Assembly (NCBI GenBank): GCA_964476595.1
Contig: CAYZCL010000009.1
Coordinates: 1-12,476 of the forward strand
Direction: 5' to 3'
Length of the DNA stretch: 12,476 nt
DNA from: JALSRD01 sp964476595
Lineage (GTDB): Bacteria > Desulfobacterota > Desulfobacteria > Desulfobacterales > JALSRD01
Shown in pieces: positions 1 to 6,630 of the stretch. A program made the position numbers and the translations under genes. Positions within the stretch are counted from its first letter, which is position 1; each line of letters opens with the position of its first letter. Below the pieces are notes generated by a model. The model saw only the letters and a list, made by a program, of their open reading frames with translations. It did not search any database and was not told the origin of the DNA.

Positions 1-51
1 ATCGATGAGTTCGAAGCTGCTCCTGCCGGCGCCGGGCGGCTTGGTCGTCAT
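1..51 (-). CDS. Start of an unidentified gene, truncated by the window edge
   Basis: An ATG at 51-49 on the minus strand opens a frame of 17 codons that reads MTTKPPGAGRSSFELID and continues off the left edge. A strong ribosome binding site (AGGAGG) lies just upstream. The segment TCAGGAGGTAACGC before this ATG is identical to the one before the tetraheme cytochrome gene that starts at 2199. The octaheme cytochrome gene ends 129 bp upstream on the same strand, so this is probably the third gene of that operon. The residues are too few to assign a family. The opening faintly recalls the N-termini of some class I SAM-dependent methyltransferases, but I would not rely on that. Confidence 0.6.
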   Translation of the reverse strand, partial: MTTKPPGAGRSSFELID

Positions 52-72
52 GGCGTTACCTCCTGAAAACAA

Positions 73-103
73 ACCCCCTGGCGCCGGACGGGCAGCAGGG
101 GGT
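73..103 (-). terminator. Hairpin with T-rich tail, possible terminator or attenuator
   Basis: The arms 73-80 (ACCCCCTG) and 96-103 (CAGGGGGT) are perfect 8-bp complements around a 15-nt loop. Read on the minus strand the hairpin is followed by TTGTTTTC, a modest U-rich tail. It lies just upstream of the ribosome binding site of the gene starting at 51. It could therefore end most octaheme cytochrome transcripts, attenuate read-through into that gene, or affect its translation. The tail is short and interrupted, so termination strength is uncertain. Confidence 0.4.
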
Positions 104-135
104 AGCATAATCGGGTTGTCGTTTTACGGTTCGGT

Positions 136-166
136 ATCCGCCGGAGACTTCTTTCCCCCGGCGGAT
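136..166 (-). other. Intercistronic hairpin behind the octaheme cytochrome gene
   Basis: A perfect 9-bp inverted repeat, ATCCGCCGG at 136-144 and CCGGCGGAT at 158-166, encloses a 13-nt loop. It begins 15 bp after the octaheme cytochrome stop codon on the minus strand. No T-run follows, so it is more likely an mRNA 3'-end stabiliser or processing site than an intrinsic terminator. Confidence 0.4.
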
Positions 167-180
167 GTGTGCGTTTCAGC

Positions 181-1578
181 CTAGTAGGGGGCCGAGCTGA
201 CCACAGTGCTGACTTCCTCGATCTTTCCGGTCTTGAGGCGCTGTTTGTAGATATTGACCATATCCTGGTAGACCTGGAAGACCTGGAAGAAACCGTGCCA
301 GTGCGCGTAATCCGGGGCGTTCATAGCAGCGCCCTGGCGTGCACGGCGACCGGTGTGATGCCAGAGGTAGTACTCCAGTTCCTGAAATCCGTCGTTCCAG
401 GGATCCTTGCCCAGCAGGCCCTTATCGGCCAGCTCCTTGTGCATCTTGCTGGCGCCGTCCCAGTAGGTGTTGTAGAGTTCTACCGCCATCTCAAGGGTCT
501 TTTCCTGAGCCTTGACGTGGGTCGTACTGTGGCAATTGGCGCACACCTGGCGCATGAGCGGACCGCCCTTTTCGCCGTTGCCGCGCTCACCGCTGCGCAC
601 CACGCTCTTCTTGTGCATCAAATCCCACTTCAGGCGCTCCTGGACGTTGTGGGTGGTATGCAGGTCGCCGATGCCGCTCATGTGGCAGGTGGCGCAGGTG
701 GGCGCCAGGTAATCACCCGGTTCCCATGCGCCGGGAGGGCTGTCGTACTTCCACTCTTCCCCCTTGACCTGGTAGAGCTGCCCGTGTTTGCTTTCCAGGT
801 AGATCTCGATGTTGGGGTGGTCGGGACCCAGGTGGCAGGCGCCGCAGGCCTCGGGCTTGCGCGCGTCGGAGATGGAGAAGGTGTGGCGTTCATGGCATAC
901 CGTGCAGGTGCCCACCGAGCCGTCGGGATAGCGTGTGCCCACGCCGCCGGGCCAAGTATTGTTGATGGGCTTGTTGTCCGGCCCCAGTTCGACGGTGGTA
1001 CCGTGGCACATCTGGCAACCCGAAGCCCTTGACCCTAGCATGAATGGCTTGATGCCCTTGGGCGTGCCCAGATTATAGGTCAGCTTGGTGCCGTCGAACT
1101 TGGCGAACCCCTCGTAATAGAACTGCAGCTTGACCAGCTTGCCGCCGGCCTTGGAGGGATCCATGATCGCCTTGGAGGCCAGCTTGGCGTGCCCGCTCTT
1201 GAGGAACTGGTCCACCTCGGTGGGATGGCAGCGCGAGCAGGTCTTGGACGACACCATGGGGGAGATGAAGGTGCTGCCGCCCTTGAGGCCCTCGCACTGG
1301 CTGGCCATGGGCGAACTCTTGTCCACCACGTGGCAGTCGTAACAGGAGATGCCGGCGTGGCTCATGCGGCCGTCTTTCCAGCCCGCCACGATGCCGGGAG
1401 TCTTCTTGGAGTGGCACTCGATGCATTGCAGCGCTTCGGGGGTAAAGCCTCTCTTGATCACCAGTTCCTTGGCCATGCTTTTCAAAGGCTGGGTCTCCTG
1501 TGCCCACCCGTTGGCCACCGCTGCCGTCAGGAGCAGGACCATGCACAAGATACCCAATCTGGCTGGCGAAAACTTCAT
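181..1578 (-). CDS. hao: Octaheme cytochrome c, hydroxylamine oxidoreductase (HAO) family
   Basis: This 465-residue exported protein is recognised by exactly eight CxxCH heme motifs, at residues 52, 79, 114, 188, 225, 245, 295 and 346. Their spacing and the C-terminal helical region with a DYAHWHG motif (residues 423-429) fit the octaheme HAO family. The fourth motif (CQMCH, 188-192) sits where HAO carries its catalytic heme. An N-terminal signal peptide (about residues 1-27, ending ANGWAQ) places it in the periplasm. I start it at the ATG at 1578, because AAAGGAGG lies six bases upstream; an in-frame ATG at 1608 would add ten residues ahead of the signal peptide. Family members either oxidise hydroxylamine or hydrazine, or reduce nitrite or hydroxylamine. 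The quinol dehydrogenase gene 48 bp upstream favours the reductive role here, which is inference. The fold family is confident; the substrate and direction are not. Confidence 0.9.
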   Translation of the reverse strand: MKFSPARLGILCMVLLLTAAVANGWAQETQPLKSMAKELVIKRGFTPEALQCIECHSKKTPGIVAGWKDGRMSHAGISCYDCHVVDKSSPMASQCEGLKGGSTFISPMVSSKTCSRCHPTEVDQFLKSGHAKLASKAIMDPSKAGGKLVKLQFYYEGFAKFDGTKLTYNLGTPKGIKPFMLGSRASGCQMCHGTTVELGPDNKPINNTWPGGVGTRYPDGSVGTCTVCHERHTFSISDARKPEACGACHLGPDHPNIEIYLESKHGQLYQVKGEEWKYDSPPGAWEPGDYLAPTCATCHMSGIGDLHTTHNVQERLKWDLMHKKSVVRSGERGNGEKGGPLMRQVCANCHSTTHVKAQEKTLEMAVELYNTYWDGASKMHKELADKGLLGKDPWNDGFQELEYYLWHHTGRRARQGAAMNAPDYAHWHGFFQVFQVYQDMVNIYKQRLKTGKIEEVSTVVSSAPY

Positions 1579-1626
1579 TGCACGCCTCCTTTCTGTGAAG
1601 AACTGCATTGCTGAAAAAAAATATGG

Positions 1627-2199
1627 CTATGTTTTGTTTTCGATTCCGAAAAACGCATTGGCCTCTTCGATCATGTTCTTGTGCCCCACGTGGGGGTGGC
1701 AGTCGACACAGCGCTGGGTGATGTCTCCGCGCAGATAGGCACGGTGGGCCAGGAAACCACCGCGCGGCATACCCGGTGGCACCAGCACGTGGTGGCACTT
1801 GCGGCACGCGCTGTCGAAGGTGAACTTGCGCCGGTTTTTTTCGGCATTGCCGGCCCAGTCGAACGTCTTGGGGTCGATGTAGAAATTCTGGATGACATCA
1901 CCGGTGCCGGTGACGGCCTTGGTGATCAGGAACTGGAAGAAATCGCCGTGGGGCAGGTGGCAGTCCACGCACTGGGCGGCGAAGCCCTGGGGGTTCTGGC
2001 CGCCGTGTACGGCCTTGGTCCAGGCCGCGCGGAAGGGGACCATGATATGACAGCTGGCGCAGAAGGTGTCCGTGTTGGTCGTTTCGATCATGAAACCGGA
2101 GGCCAGCACCATCATGATGGTCAGAACCGCACCGATGATCAGACCGAACCACCATCCCTTTCGACTGCCGGACTTCTTGGTCGTCTTGTCAGACGCCAT
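1627..2199 (-). CDS. NapC/NrfH-family tetraheme cytochrome c, membrane quinol dehydrogenase
   Basis: This 190-residue protein has one N-terminal membrane helix (about residues 16-37) followed by four CxxCH motifs at residues 47, 77, 132 and 164. The first reads CASCHIM, the CxxCHxM form seen in NrfH, where the methionine can ligate heme 1. Length, single anchor and heme count fit NapC/NirT/NrfH proteins, which oxidise menaquinol or ubiquinol and pass electrons to a periplasmic partner reductase. The partner is probably the octaheme cytochrome encoded immediately downstream. There is no NapA or NrfA gene in the window that would compete for that role. The start at 2199 has a strong AGGAGG site six bases from AACGCG-ATG. 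A basic, Lys-rich N-terminus precedes the helix, consistent with an N-in, heme-domain-out topology. Confidence 0.9.
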   Translation of the reverse strand: MASDKTTKKSGSRKGWWFGLIIGAVLTIMMVLASGFMIETTNTDTFCASCHIMVPFRAAWTKAVHGGQNPQGFAAQCVDCHLPHGDFFQFLITKAVTGTGDVIQNFYIDPKTFDWAGNAEKNRRKFTFDSACRKCHHVLVPPGMPRGGFLAHRAYLRGDITQRCVDCHPHVGHKNMIEEANAFFGIENKT

Positions 2200-2324
2200 C
2201 GCGTTACCTCCTGATGCCTAACCTGAATTCGAAAGAAACGGACCCGTGTTATCTGAGAAGGCCCCCGGAGCTTGCGCCGACCCGCCGGTCGTGTCGGTCC
2301 CGCGGTAACGGGGTGGCGGACGGA

Positions 2325-2340
2325 TGCCAGAATATTGCCA
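2325..2340 (-). promoter_or_regulatory. Candidate promoter of the tetraheme/octaheme cytochrome operon
   Basis: On the minus strand 2340-2325 reads TGGCAATATTCTGGCA. This matches the sigma54 -24/-12 pattern (TGGCAC-N5-TTGCA) at 9 of 11 positions, with the GG and GC doublets at the correct spacing. The same stretch also offers a sigma70 -10 box (TATTCT, 2334-2329) without a good -35. That would fit an activator-dependent promoter whose activator sits on the GTAAA repeats just upstream. I cannot choose between the two. The resulting leader of about 115-125 nt to the ATG at 2199 is GC-rich with no recognised riboswitch. Confidence 0.35.
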
Positions 2341-2360
2341 TTTTAATACCAAAAACACGG

Positions 2361-2397
2361 GTAAAAAAAGGGTAAAAGCATGTAAAGAATCTGTAAA
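2361..2397. promoter_or_regulatory. Four phased GTAAA direct repeats, likely response-regulator binding array
   Basis: GTAAA occurs at 2361, 2372, 2382 and 2393, with spacings of 11, 10 and 11 bp, so all copies lie on one helical face. OmpR/PhoB-family winged-helix regulators bind tandem half-sites about 11 bp apart, and the adjacent operon encodes one. The array is 11 bp upstream of the -35 box for the kinase gene and about 21 bp upstream of the candidate cytochrome operon promoter, so it could serve both directions. The pattern is seen directly; the identity of the bound protein is inferred. Confidence 0.6.
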
Positions 2398-2407
2398 AAT
2401 TACGGTG

Positions 2408-2436
2408 TTGATCGGCCGGGCGAAATTTGTTATCCT
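2408..2436 (+). promoter_or_regulatory. Sigma70 promoter of the two-component operon
   Basis: The -35 box TTGATC (2408-2413) is followed by a 17-bp spacer and the -10 box TATCCT (2431-2436), extended by TGT directly before it. Transcription would start near 2443. This places the TTG codon at 2427 upstream of the transcript start and supports the GTG at 2490 as the kinase start. Confidence 0.6.
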
Positions 2437-2489
2437 GCCTCACGATTTCAAGCGCTCACCCAAACTCGCATCACGGGGACGGTCGCCCG

Positions 2490-4151
2490 GTGTTTTCACG
2501 CATTCGCCACCGTATTTCTCTGAAATACGTCGTCATCACGACGCTGGTAATGGTCGTCGTGTTCGGGGGGCTATTTTTCTGGATTTCCGGCCGGCACACC
2601 CAGCTGATTATCGCGCAGGTGGAGAAGCAGGCCCTCATCCTGTACCGCCAGATCGTTCTCACCCGCCAATGGGTCTCCGATCACGGGTACGTGCTGGTAG
2701 CCGGCGAGCCCGCCCACACCGGCGGCCGGCGGCTGCGCCGGATCGAGGCCGTAGCCGGCTGCGCTTACACCCGCATCACCCCGGCCGGGCTCACGCGGCG
2801 GCTCTCCAGGCTGGCCGCCGGCAGCCAAATGTACAGCTTCAACATCACCAGTGCCGGCCGGCGCAACGGCGACCGCGCCCCCGACGCCTTCGAACGGCGG
2901 GCTCTGGAGCTGTTCCGGCAGGGGCGCATGGAGCCGATCAAGAGCATCGAAGTGGAAAACGGCGAACACGTTTTTCGTTATGCCGCCCCGCTGGAGGTGC
3001 GCAAGAGCTGCCTGTCCTGCCACCAGGGCGCCGGCTTCCGCCTCGGTGGGGTGGGGGGCTGCATCAGCGTACTGATCCCCTTCGAGTCGGCCTACCGTTC
3101 CATCCGCCGCGAGCGCATGATCCTGCTGCTCACCATGTCGGCCATGGCCGCCGGGATCGTGGCCGTGCTGTTTTTCTTCGCCCGTAAGATGATCTTCAAC
3201 CCCATCCACCACATCAAGGACCTGACGGCGCGCATGCGCGACGAGGCGTTCCACGGGGACGACGCCACCCGGGGCGACGAGCTCAAGGAGTTCGCCGGGC
3301 TCTGCTACCAGATGGACCGTAAGCTCAAGTCCTACCACCAGGAGCTGGAAAAACAGATCGCCGAGGCCACCCGCGATCTTTCGCGCACCAACCGGGAGCT
3401 GGCGCAGGCCAACCGCGAACTGCGGGCCCTGAACGCCGCGCGCATCGACTTTTTCAGCGAGATTTCCCACGAACTACGTACGCCCCTGACCTCCATCAAG
3501 GGCGCCGCCGACATCATGGCGCGCAAGGCCTCCTGTACCGAGCCCGTGTACCTCAACATCATCCAGAAGAACACCGACTACCTCATCCGCACGATCGTCG
3601 ATTTCCTGGACTACTCGCGCATCGAGGCCGGGCGGTTGGAACTGGATCTGCAGGACACCGACTTGGCCGAACTGGCCGGCGAGGTCATCGCCGCCCGGCA
3701 GCCGGAGGCCGTGAAGAAGCGCATCGACATCCACCTGCAATCGCGTGGGACCTGCATGGCCCCCGTGGATCGGCACCGCATCTACCAGGTGCTTTCCAAC
3801 CTGCTGGCCAACGCCATCAAGTTTTCCCCCGGCAGCGGCGAAATCGTGGTGGGCCTGCGCGACGAGGGGGAACACGTGCGCGTGCTCGTGAGGGACCAGG
3901 GACCGGGCATCGCACCGCAGTACCAGCAGGCGGTCTTCGACAAGTTTTTTCAGGTTCCCGGCCGCAAGGCCCCGGACGGGCTCTTCAAGGGCTCTTCGGG
4001 GATCGGGCTGGCCATCTGCCGGGCCCTGGTGACGGCCCATGGAGGCCGCATCTGGGTGGAGAGCAGCCCCGGCGCCGGCAGCCGTTTCGTGTTCACGCTT
4101 CCCAAGACTCGCAAAGACCGGGAACAGGGGGAAAATGCAGAAAAAGCCTGA
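2490..4151 (+). CDS. Membrane histidine kinase with a periplasmic c-type heme sensor domain
   Basis: The protein has 553 residues if it starts at the GTG at 2490, with a weak GGGGACGG site upstream; a TTG at 2427 would add 21 residues but lies before the likely transcript start. Transmembrane helices are at about residues 12-32 and 210-231. Between them is a periplasmic domain that resembles Tll0287-like (DUF3365) sensors, with CLSCH at 174-178 able to bind a covalent c-type heme. A HAMP-like linker and coiled coil (about 232-318) follow. The HisKA phosphoacceptor is His327 in ISHELRTPL. The ATPase domain has its N-box at 437-441 (NLLAN), then DQGPGIA and GIGLAIC. It should phosphorylate the overlapping response regulator. 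A heme in the sensor suggests it detects redox state, oxygen, NO or a nitrogen oxide; the ligand is unknown. The position divergent from the cytochrome operon suggests that operon is a target. Confidence 0.88.
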   Translation: MFSRIRHRISLKYVVITTLVMVVVFGGLFFWISGRHTQLIIAQVEKQALILYRQIVLTRQWVSDHGYVLVAGEPAHTGGRRLRRIEAVAGCAYTRITPAGLTRRLSRLAAGSQMYSFNITSAGRRNGDRAPDAFERRALELFRQGRMEPIKSIEVENGEHVFRYAAPLEVRKSCLSCHQGAGFRLGGVGGCISVLIPFESAYRSIRRERMILLLTMSAMAAGIVAVLFFFARKMIFNPIHHIKDLTARMRDEAFHGDDATRGDELKEFAGLCYQMDRKLKSYHQELEKQIAEATRDLSRTNRELAQANRELRALNAARIDFFSEISHELRTPLTSIKGAADIMARKASCTEPVYLNIIQKNTDYLIRTIVDFLDYSRIEAGRLELDLQDTDLAELAGEVIAARQPEAVKKRIDIHLQSRGTCMAPVDRHRIYQVLSNLLANAIKFSPGSGEIVVGLRDEGEHVRVLVRDQGPGIAPQYQQAVFDKFFQVPGRKAPDGLFKGSSGIGLAICRALVTAHGGRIWVESSPGAGSRFVFTLPKTRKDREQGENAEKA

Positions 4152-4875
4152 TTCGTTGGCCACCACCATCCTGATCGTCGACGACGATCCCGACATCCTG
4201 ATGATCCTGGAGGAGAACCTCAAACTCGACGGCTACCGCATCTTCTGCGCGCACGACGGCCGCGAGGCACTGGACATCTTCGGCGCCCGCCGCGTCGACC
4301 TGATCGTGCTCGACCTCATGCTGCCGGACCTGGACGGCCTGCAGATCTGCCGGACCGTGCGGGCTGAGTCCCGGGTGCCCATCATCCTGCTGACGGCCAA
4401 GGACGCCGTGTCGGACAAGGTGCTGGGACTGGAGTGCGGGGCCGACGATTACATGGTCAAACCCTTCGACTACCTGGAACTGGCGGCGCGCATCAAGGCG
4501 CGGCTGCGCCGTGCCGGGGGGTTCGAGGCCGAGCCACCCCCGGTGATGGAGGCCGGGGTGCTGAAACTGGACGCGGCCGTCCGCCAGGCGCGGCTCAACG
4601 GCCGCGAGGTATCCCTGACCAAGAAGGAGTTCGACCTGCTGCAGCTGTTGGTGCGCCATGCGGGCCGGGTGCTGGACCGCGAGACCATCCGGCGCACCCT
4701 GTGGCCCGACAACCGCCTCTACAAGTGGAGCCGCACCATCGACGTGCACATTCAGCACCTGCGGGCCAAGCTGGAGCCGGACCCGGACACGCCGCGCTGC
4801 ATCGTGACGGTGCAGGGTGTGGGCTACATGCTCAAGCCCGAGGGGTTCGAAACCGGTCCGCGGCGGGGGGAATAA
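4135..4875 (+). CDS. OmpR/PhoB-family response regulator
   Basis: This 246-residue regulator has an N-terminal receiver with the acidic cluster DDD at 16-18, the phosphoacceptor Asp60 in VLDLMLPD, Thr87 and Lys109 in VKPF. A C-terminal winged-helix domain (about residues 140-240) shows the typical LTKKEFDLLQLL, the HIQHLRAKLE recognition region and a closing VQGVGYML. The ATG at 4135 overlaps the end of the kinase gene by 17 bp and has a GGGGG site upstream, so the two are translationally coupled; an in-frame upstream ATG at 4039 lies deep inside the kinase gene and is unlikely. It should bind direct-repeat DNA as a dimer. The phased GTAAA array at 2361-2397 is the obvious candidate site, which would give autoregulation and control of the cytochrome operon (inferred). 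Confidence 0.93.
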   Translation: MQKKPDSLATTILIVDDDPDILMILEENLKLDGYRIFCAHDGREALDIFGARRVDLIVLDLMLPDLDGLQICRTVRAESRVPIILLTAKDAVSDKVLGLECGADDYMVKPFDYLELAARIKARLRRAGGFEAEPPPVMEAGVLKLDAAVRQARLNGREVSLTKKEFDLLQLLVRHAGRVLDRETIRRTLWPDNRLYKWSRTIDVHIQHLRAKLEPDPDTPRCIVTVQGVGYMLKPEGFETGPRRGE

Positions 4876-4911
4876 AAAGGCGCCCGCAGCCCGGCTGGGC
4901 CGGGGCGGGCG
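4871..4911 (-). terminator. Intrinsic terminator facing left, distal to htrA
   Basis: A strong stepped hairpin is formed by CGCCCGC (4881-4887) with GCGGGCG (4905-4911), plus an inner 6-bp stem, CCCGGC (4890-4895) with GCCGGG (4899-4904). On the minus strand it is followed by CCTTTTTATT, a good U-tract. The tail overlaps the response regulator stop codon. It would stop htrA transcripts that pass the first hairpin from running antisense into the regulator gene. Confidence 0.55.
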
Positions 4912-4977
4912 AGGGGAAAACCCCCGCAAAAGGCCTTCTGACGGGCCCTCTCCGGGAGTGCTGAAGGGAGGATGAAA

Positions 4978-5002
4978 AGCGGCGGCCGGACGGGCCGCCG
5001 CT
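4978..5002. terminator. Hairpin between the converging response regulator and htrA genes
   Basis: Perfect 10-bp arms AGCGGCGGCC (4978-4987) and GGCCGCCGCT (4993-5002) enclose a 5-nt loop. On the plus strand a partly T-rich stretch follows (GTATCGTTTT). On the minus strand the tail is TTTCATCC. It is placed to end both the two-component transcript and the htrA transcript. Confidence 0.65.
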
Positions 5003-5017
5003 GTATCGTTTTGTGGA

Positions 5018-6499
5018 CTAATCCAGGCTCAGGGCCACGTAGTGGGAATACTCACCGTCGCGGACCAGCAGCAGGATGGTCCCGCCCTTCTGGGCCTTGG
5101 CGATGATGCGCTCGAACTCATCCACCGACTTGACCGGCTTGCGGTTGACTTCCTCGATGAGCATGCCGCGGCGGATGCCCGCGTTGGCCGCCGGCGAATC
5201 CGGCTGCACCTCGGAGACCAGCACGCCGCTCTTGCCCTTGTAGCCGAACTGCTCGGCCAGTGCCGGGGTCATTTTCTGCACCGTCAGGCCCAGCTTGTCG
5301 AGCTTTTCCGCCGCCGGTCCGTCGGTGGCCGCGGCCGTGCCGCCCTTGTCGGGCAGCTTGCCGATGGTCACGGTCAGCTCCTTGCGCTTGCCGTCGCGCA
5401 GCACCACGATGGATTGCTCCGAACCGGGCGTGGTGAGGGCCACGCGGTTGCGGAAGGGACCCACTTTCTTGACCGGCTGCCCGGCGAACTCGACGATCAC
5501 GTCGCCCTGCTTGAGGCCCGCCTTGTCGGCCGGCGATCCCTTGCTGACGTCGGCCACCAGCACGCCCTGGCTGTCCTTGAGCCCGAACGACTTGGCCAGT
5601 TCCGGCGTCAGGTCCTGGATCATGATGCCCAGGTAGCCGCGGGTGACGTGGCCGGTCTTGACGAGCTGGTCGAAGATGACTTTGATCATGTTGATGGGAA
5701 TGGCGAAACCGATGCCCATGTAGCCGCCGCTGCGGCTGAAGATGGCGGTGTTCATGCCGACCGCCTGGCCGTCGAGGTTGACCAGCGGCCCGCCGGAGTT
5801 TCCGGGGTTGATGGCCGCGTCGGTCTGGATGAAATTCTCGTAGTCGCTGATGCCCACGCTGCTGCGGCCCTTAGCGCTGACGATGCCGGCCGTGATGGTA
5901 TGCGACAGGCCAAAGGGGTTGCCCACGGCGATGACCCACTCACCGACTTCCAGTTTGTCCGAGTCGCCCAGGGGCAGCACCGGCAGGTCTTTGGCGTCGA
6001 TTTTGATGACCGCCACGTCCGAGCGCGGGTCGGTGCCGATAATCTTGGCCGTGAACTTGCGGCCGTCGACCAACGTCACGGTGATCTTGTCGGCGTCCGC
6101 CACCACGTGGTTGTTGGTCAGGATGTAGCCGTCATGGGTGACGATGAAGCCGGAACCCTGGCCGACCGCACGGCGCTTCGGCGAGGGCTGGAACGGACGC
6201 GGGTGCCCCTTGGGAAGGGGTTGTCCAAAAAAGCGGCGGAAAAAGTCATCTCCGAAAGGTGCCGGGAACTGCGGCATCTGGCGGGCGCTGACTTCTTTTT
6301 CAACCTGGATGAAAACAACGGCCGGTGATACTTTCTTGGCCACCGAGGCGAAGGCCTTGCCGGTTTCGCGCAGGCTTTCGATGGCCTTCTCCTGGGCCTG
6401 CAGCGGTGCCGCCAGCACCAGCGCCAGCACGATGGTGACCAGAGCCGCCGGGAGTCTTCTTCTGAGAAAAAGAGATGGGTGATGATGGGGTGTCTGCAT
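5018..6499 (-). CDS. htrA: Periplasmic serine protease/chaperone of the Do (HtrA/DegP) family
   Basis: This 493-residue protein degrades or refolds damaged envelope proteins. A basic N-terminus and hydrophobic stretch (residues 13-34, ending APLQAQ) form a signal peptide. The trypsin-like domain contains the catalytic triad His131 (LTNNHVV), Asp161 (SDVAVIKI) and Ser235 (GNSGGPL). A long loop rich in Phe and Pro at about 75-108, with DDFFRRFFG, corresponds to the LA loop region of DegP-type proteins. Two PDZ domains follow at about 288-380 and 400-490. Length and double PDZ are typical for DegP/DegQ/MucD. I start it at the ATG at 6499, preceded by AGGAGAGG; a longer in-frame start at 6637 would put 46 non-signal residues in front and lie upstream of the promoter. 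It is divergent from ftsH, another quality-control protease. Confidence 0.95.
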   Translation of the reverse strand: MQTPHHHPSLFLRRRLPAALVTIVLALVLAAPLQAQEKAIESLRETGKAFASVAKKVSPAVVFIQVEKEVSARQMPQFPAPFGDDFFRRFFGQPLPKGHPRPFQPSPKRRAVGQGSGFIVTHDGYILTNNHVVADADKITVTLVDGRKFTAKIIGTDPRSDVAVIKIDAKDLPVLPLGDSDKLEVGEWVIAVGNPFGLSHTITAGIVSAKGRSSVGISDYENFIQTDAAINPGNSGGPLVNLDGQAVGMNTAIFSRSGGYMGIGFAIPINMIKVIFDQLVKTGHVTRGYLGIMIQDLTPELAKSFGLKDSQGVLVADVSKGSPADKAGLKQGDVIVEFAGQPVKKVGPFRNRVALTTPGSEQSIVVLRDGKRKELTVTIGKLPDKGGTAAATDGPAAEKLDKLGLTVQKMTPALAEQFGYKGKSGVLVSEVQPDSPAANAGIRRGMLIEEVNRKPVKSVDEFERIIAKAQKGGTILLLVRDGEYSHYVALSLD

Positions 6500-6551
6500 A
6501 TTACCTCTCCTTTCGATCGGCGGGAGTCCCTCCCGCGCTTGGGATGCACCA

Positions 6552-6579
6552 AAGGTAAACCATAAAGTCCGACTGTCAA
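6552..6579 (-). promoter_or_regulatory. Candidate htrA promoter
   Basis: On the minus strand a perfect -35 TTGACA (6579-6574) is followed by a 16-bp spacer and a weak -10 TACCTT (6557-6552). The predicted transcript start is about 45 bp upstream of the htrA ATG at 6499. The weak -10 may mean an alternative or stress sigma factor is involved, but I see no specific heat-shock element. Confidence 0.45.
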
Positions 6580-6630
6580 CATCGTCCCCCCCGCCGACTT
6601 CCGGGTGTGCGTTTTTTTTAGCCAGGCGTA

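Noticed and set aside
169..1032. 287-codon open frame antisense to the octaheme cytochrome gene
   Set aside because: It lies wholly within a gene with eight heme motifs on the other strand, has no ribosome binding site or recognisable domain, and is a codon-bias shadow of GC-rich DNA.
2361..2397. CRISPR-like or tandem-repeat reading of the GTAAA array
   Set aside because: The repeated unit is only about 5 bp with variable 5-6 bp gaps and four copies, which fits protein half-sites and not a CRISPR array.
2427..2489. TTG start for the kinase that would add 21 residues
   Set aside because: It overlaps the predicted -10 box, has no ribosome binding site, and the added residues do not extend the first helix in a family-like way.
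2324..3187. 287-codon open frame overlapping the kinase gene on the plus strand
   Set aside because: It is out of frame with the histidine kinase and its Arg/Pro-rich translation resembles no family; the kinase frame has clear domains throughout.
5042..6328. 428-codon open frame antisense to htrA
   Set aside because: Low-complexity, His/Asp/Val-rich translation with no domain, opposite an intact protease gene; a mirror artefact of GC-rich codon use.
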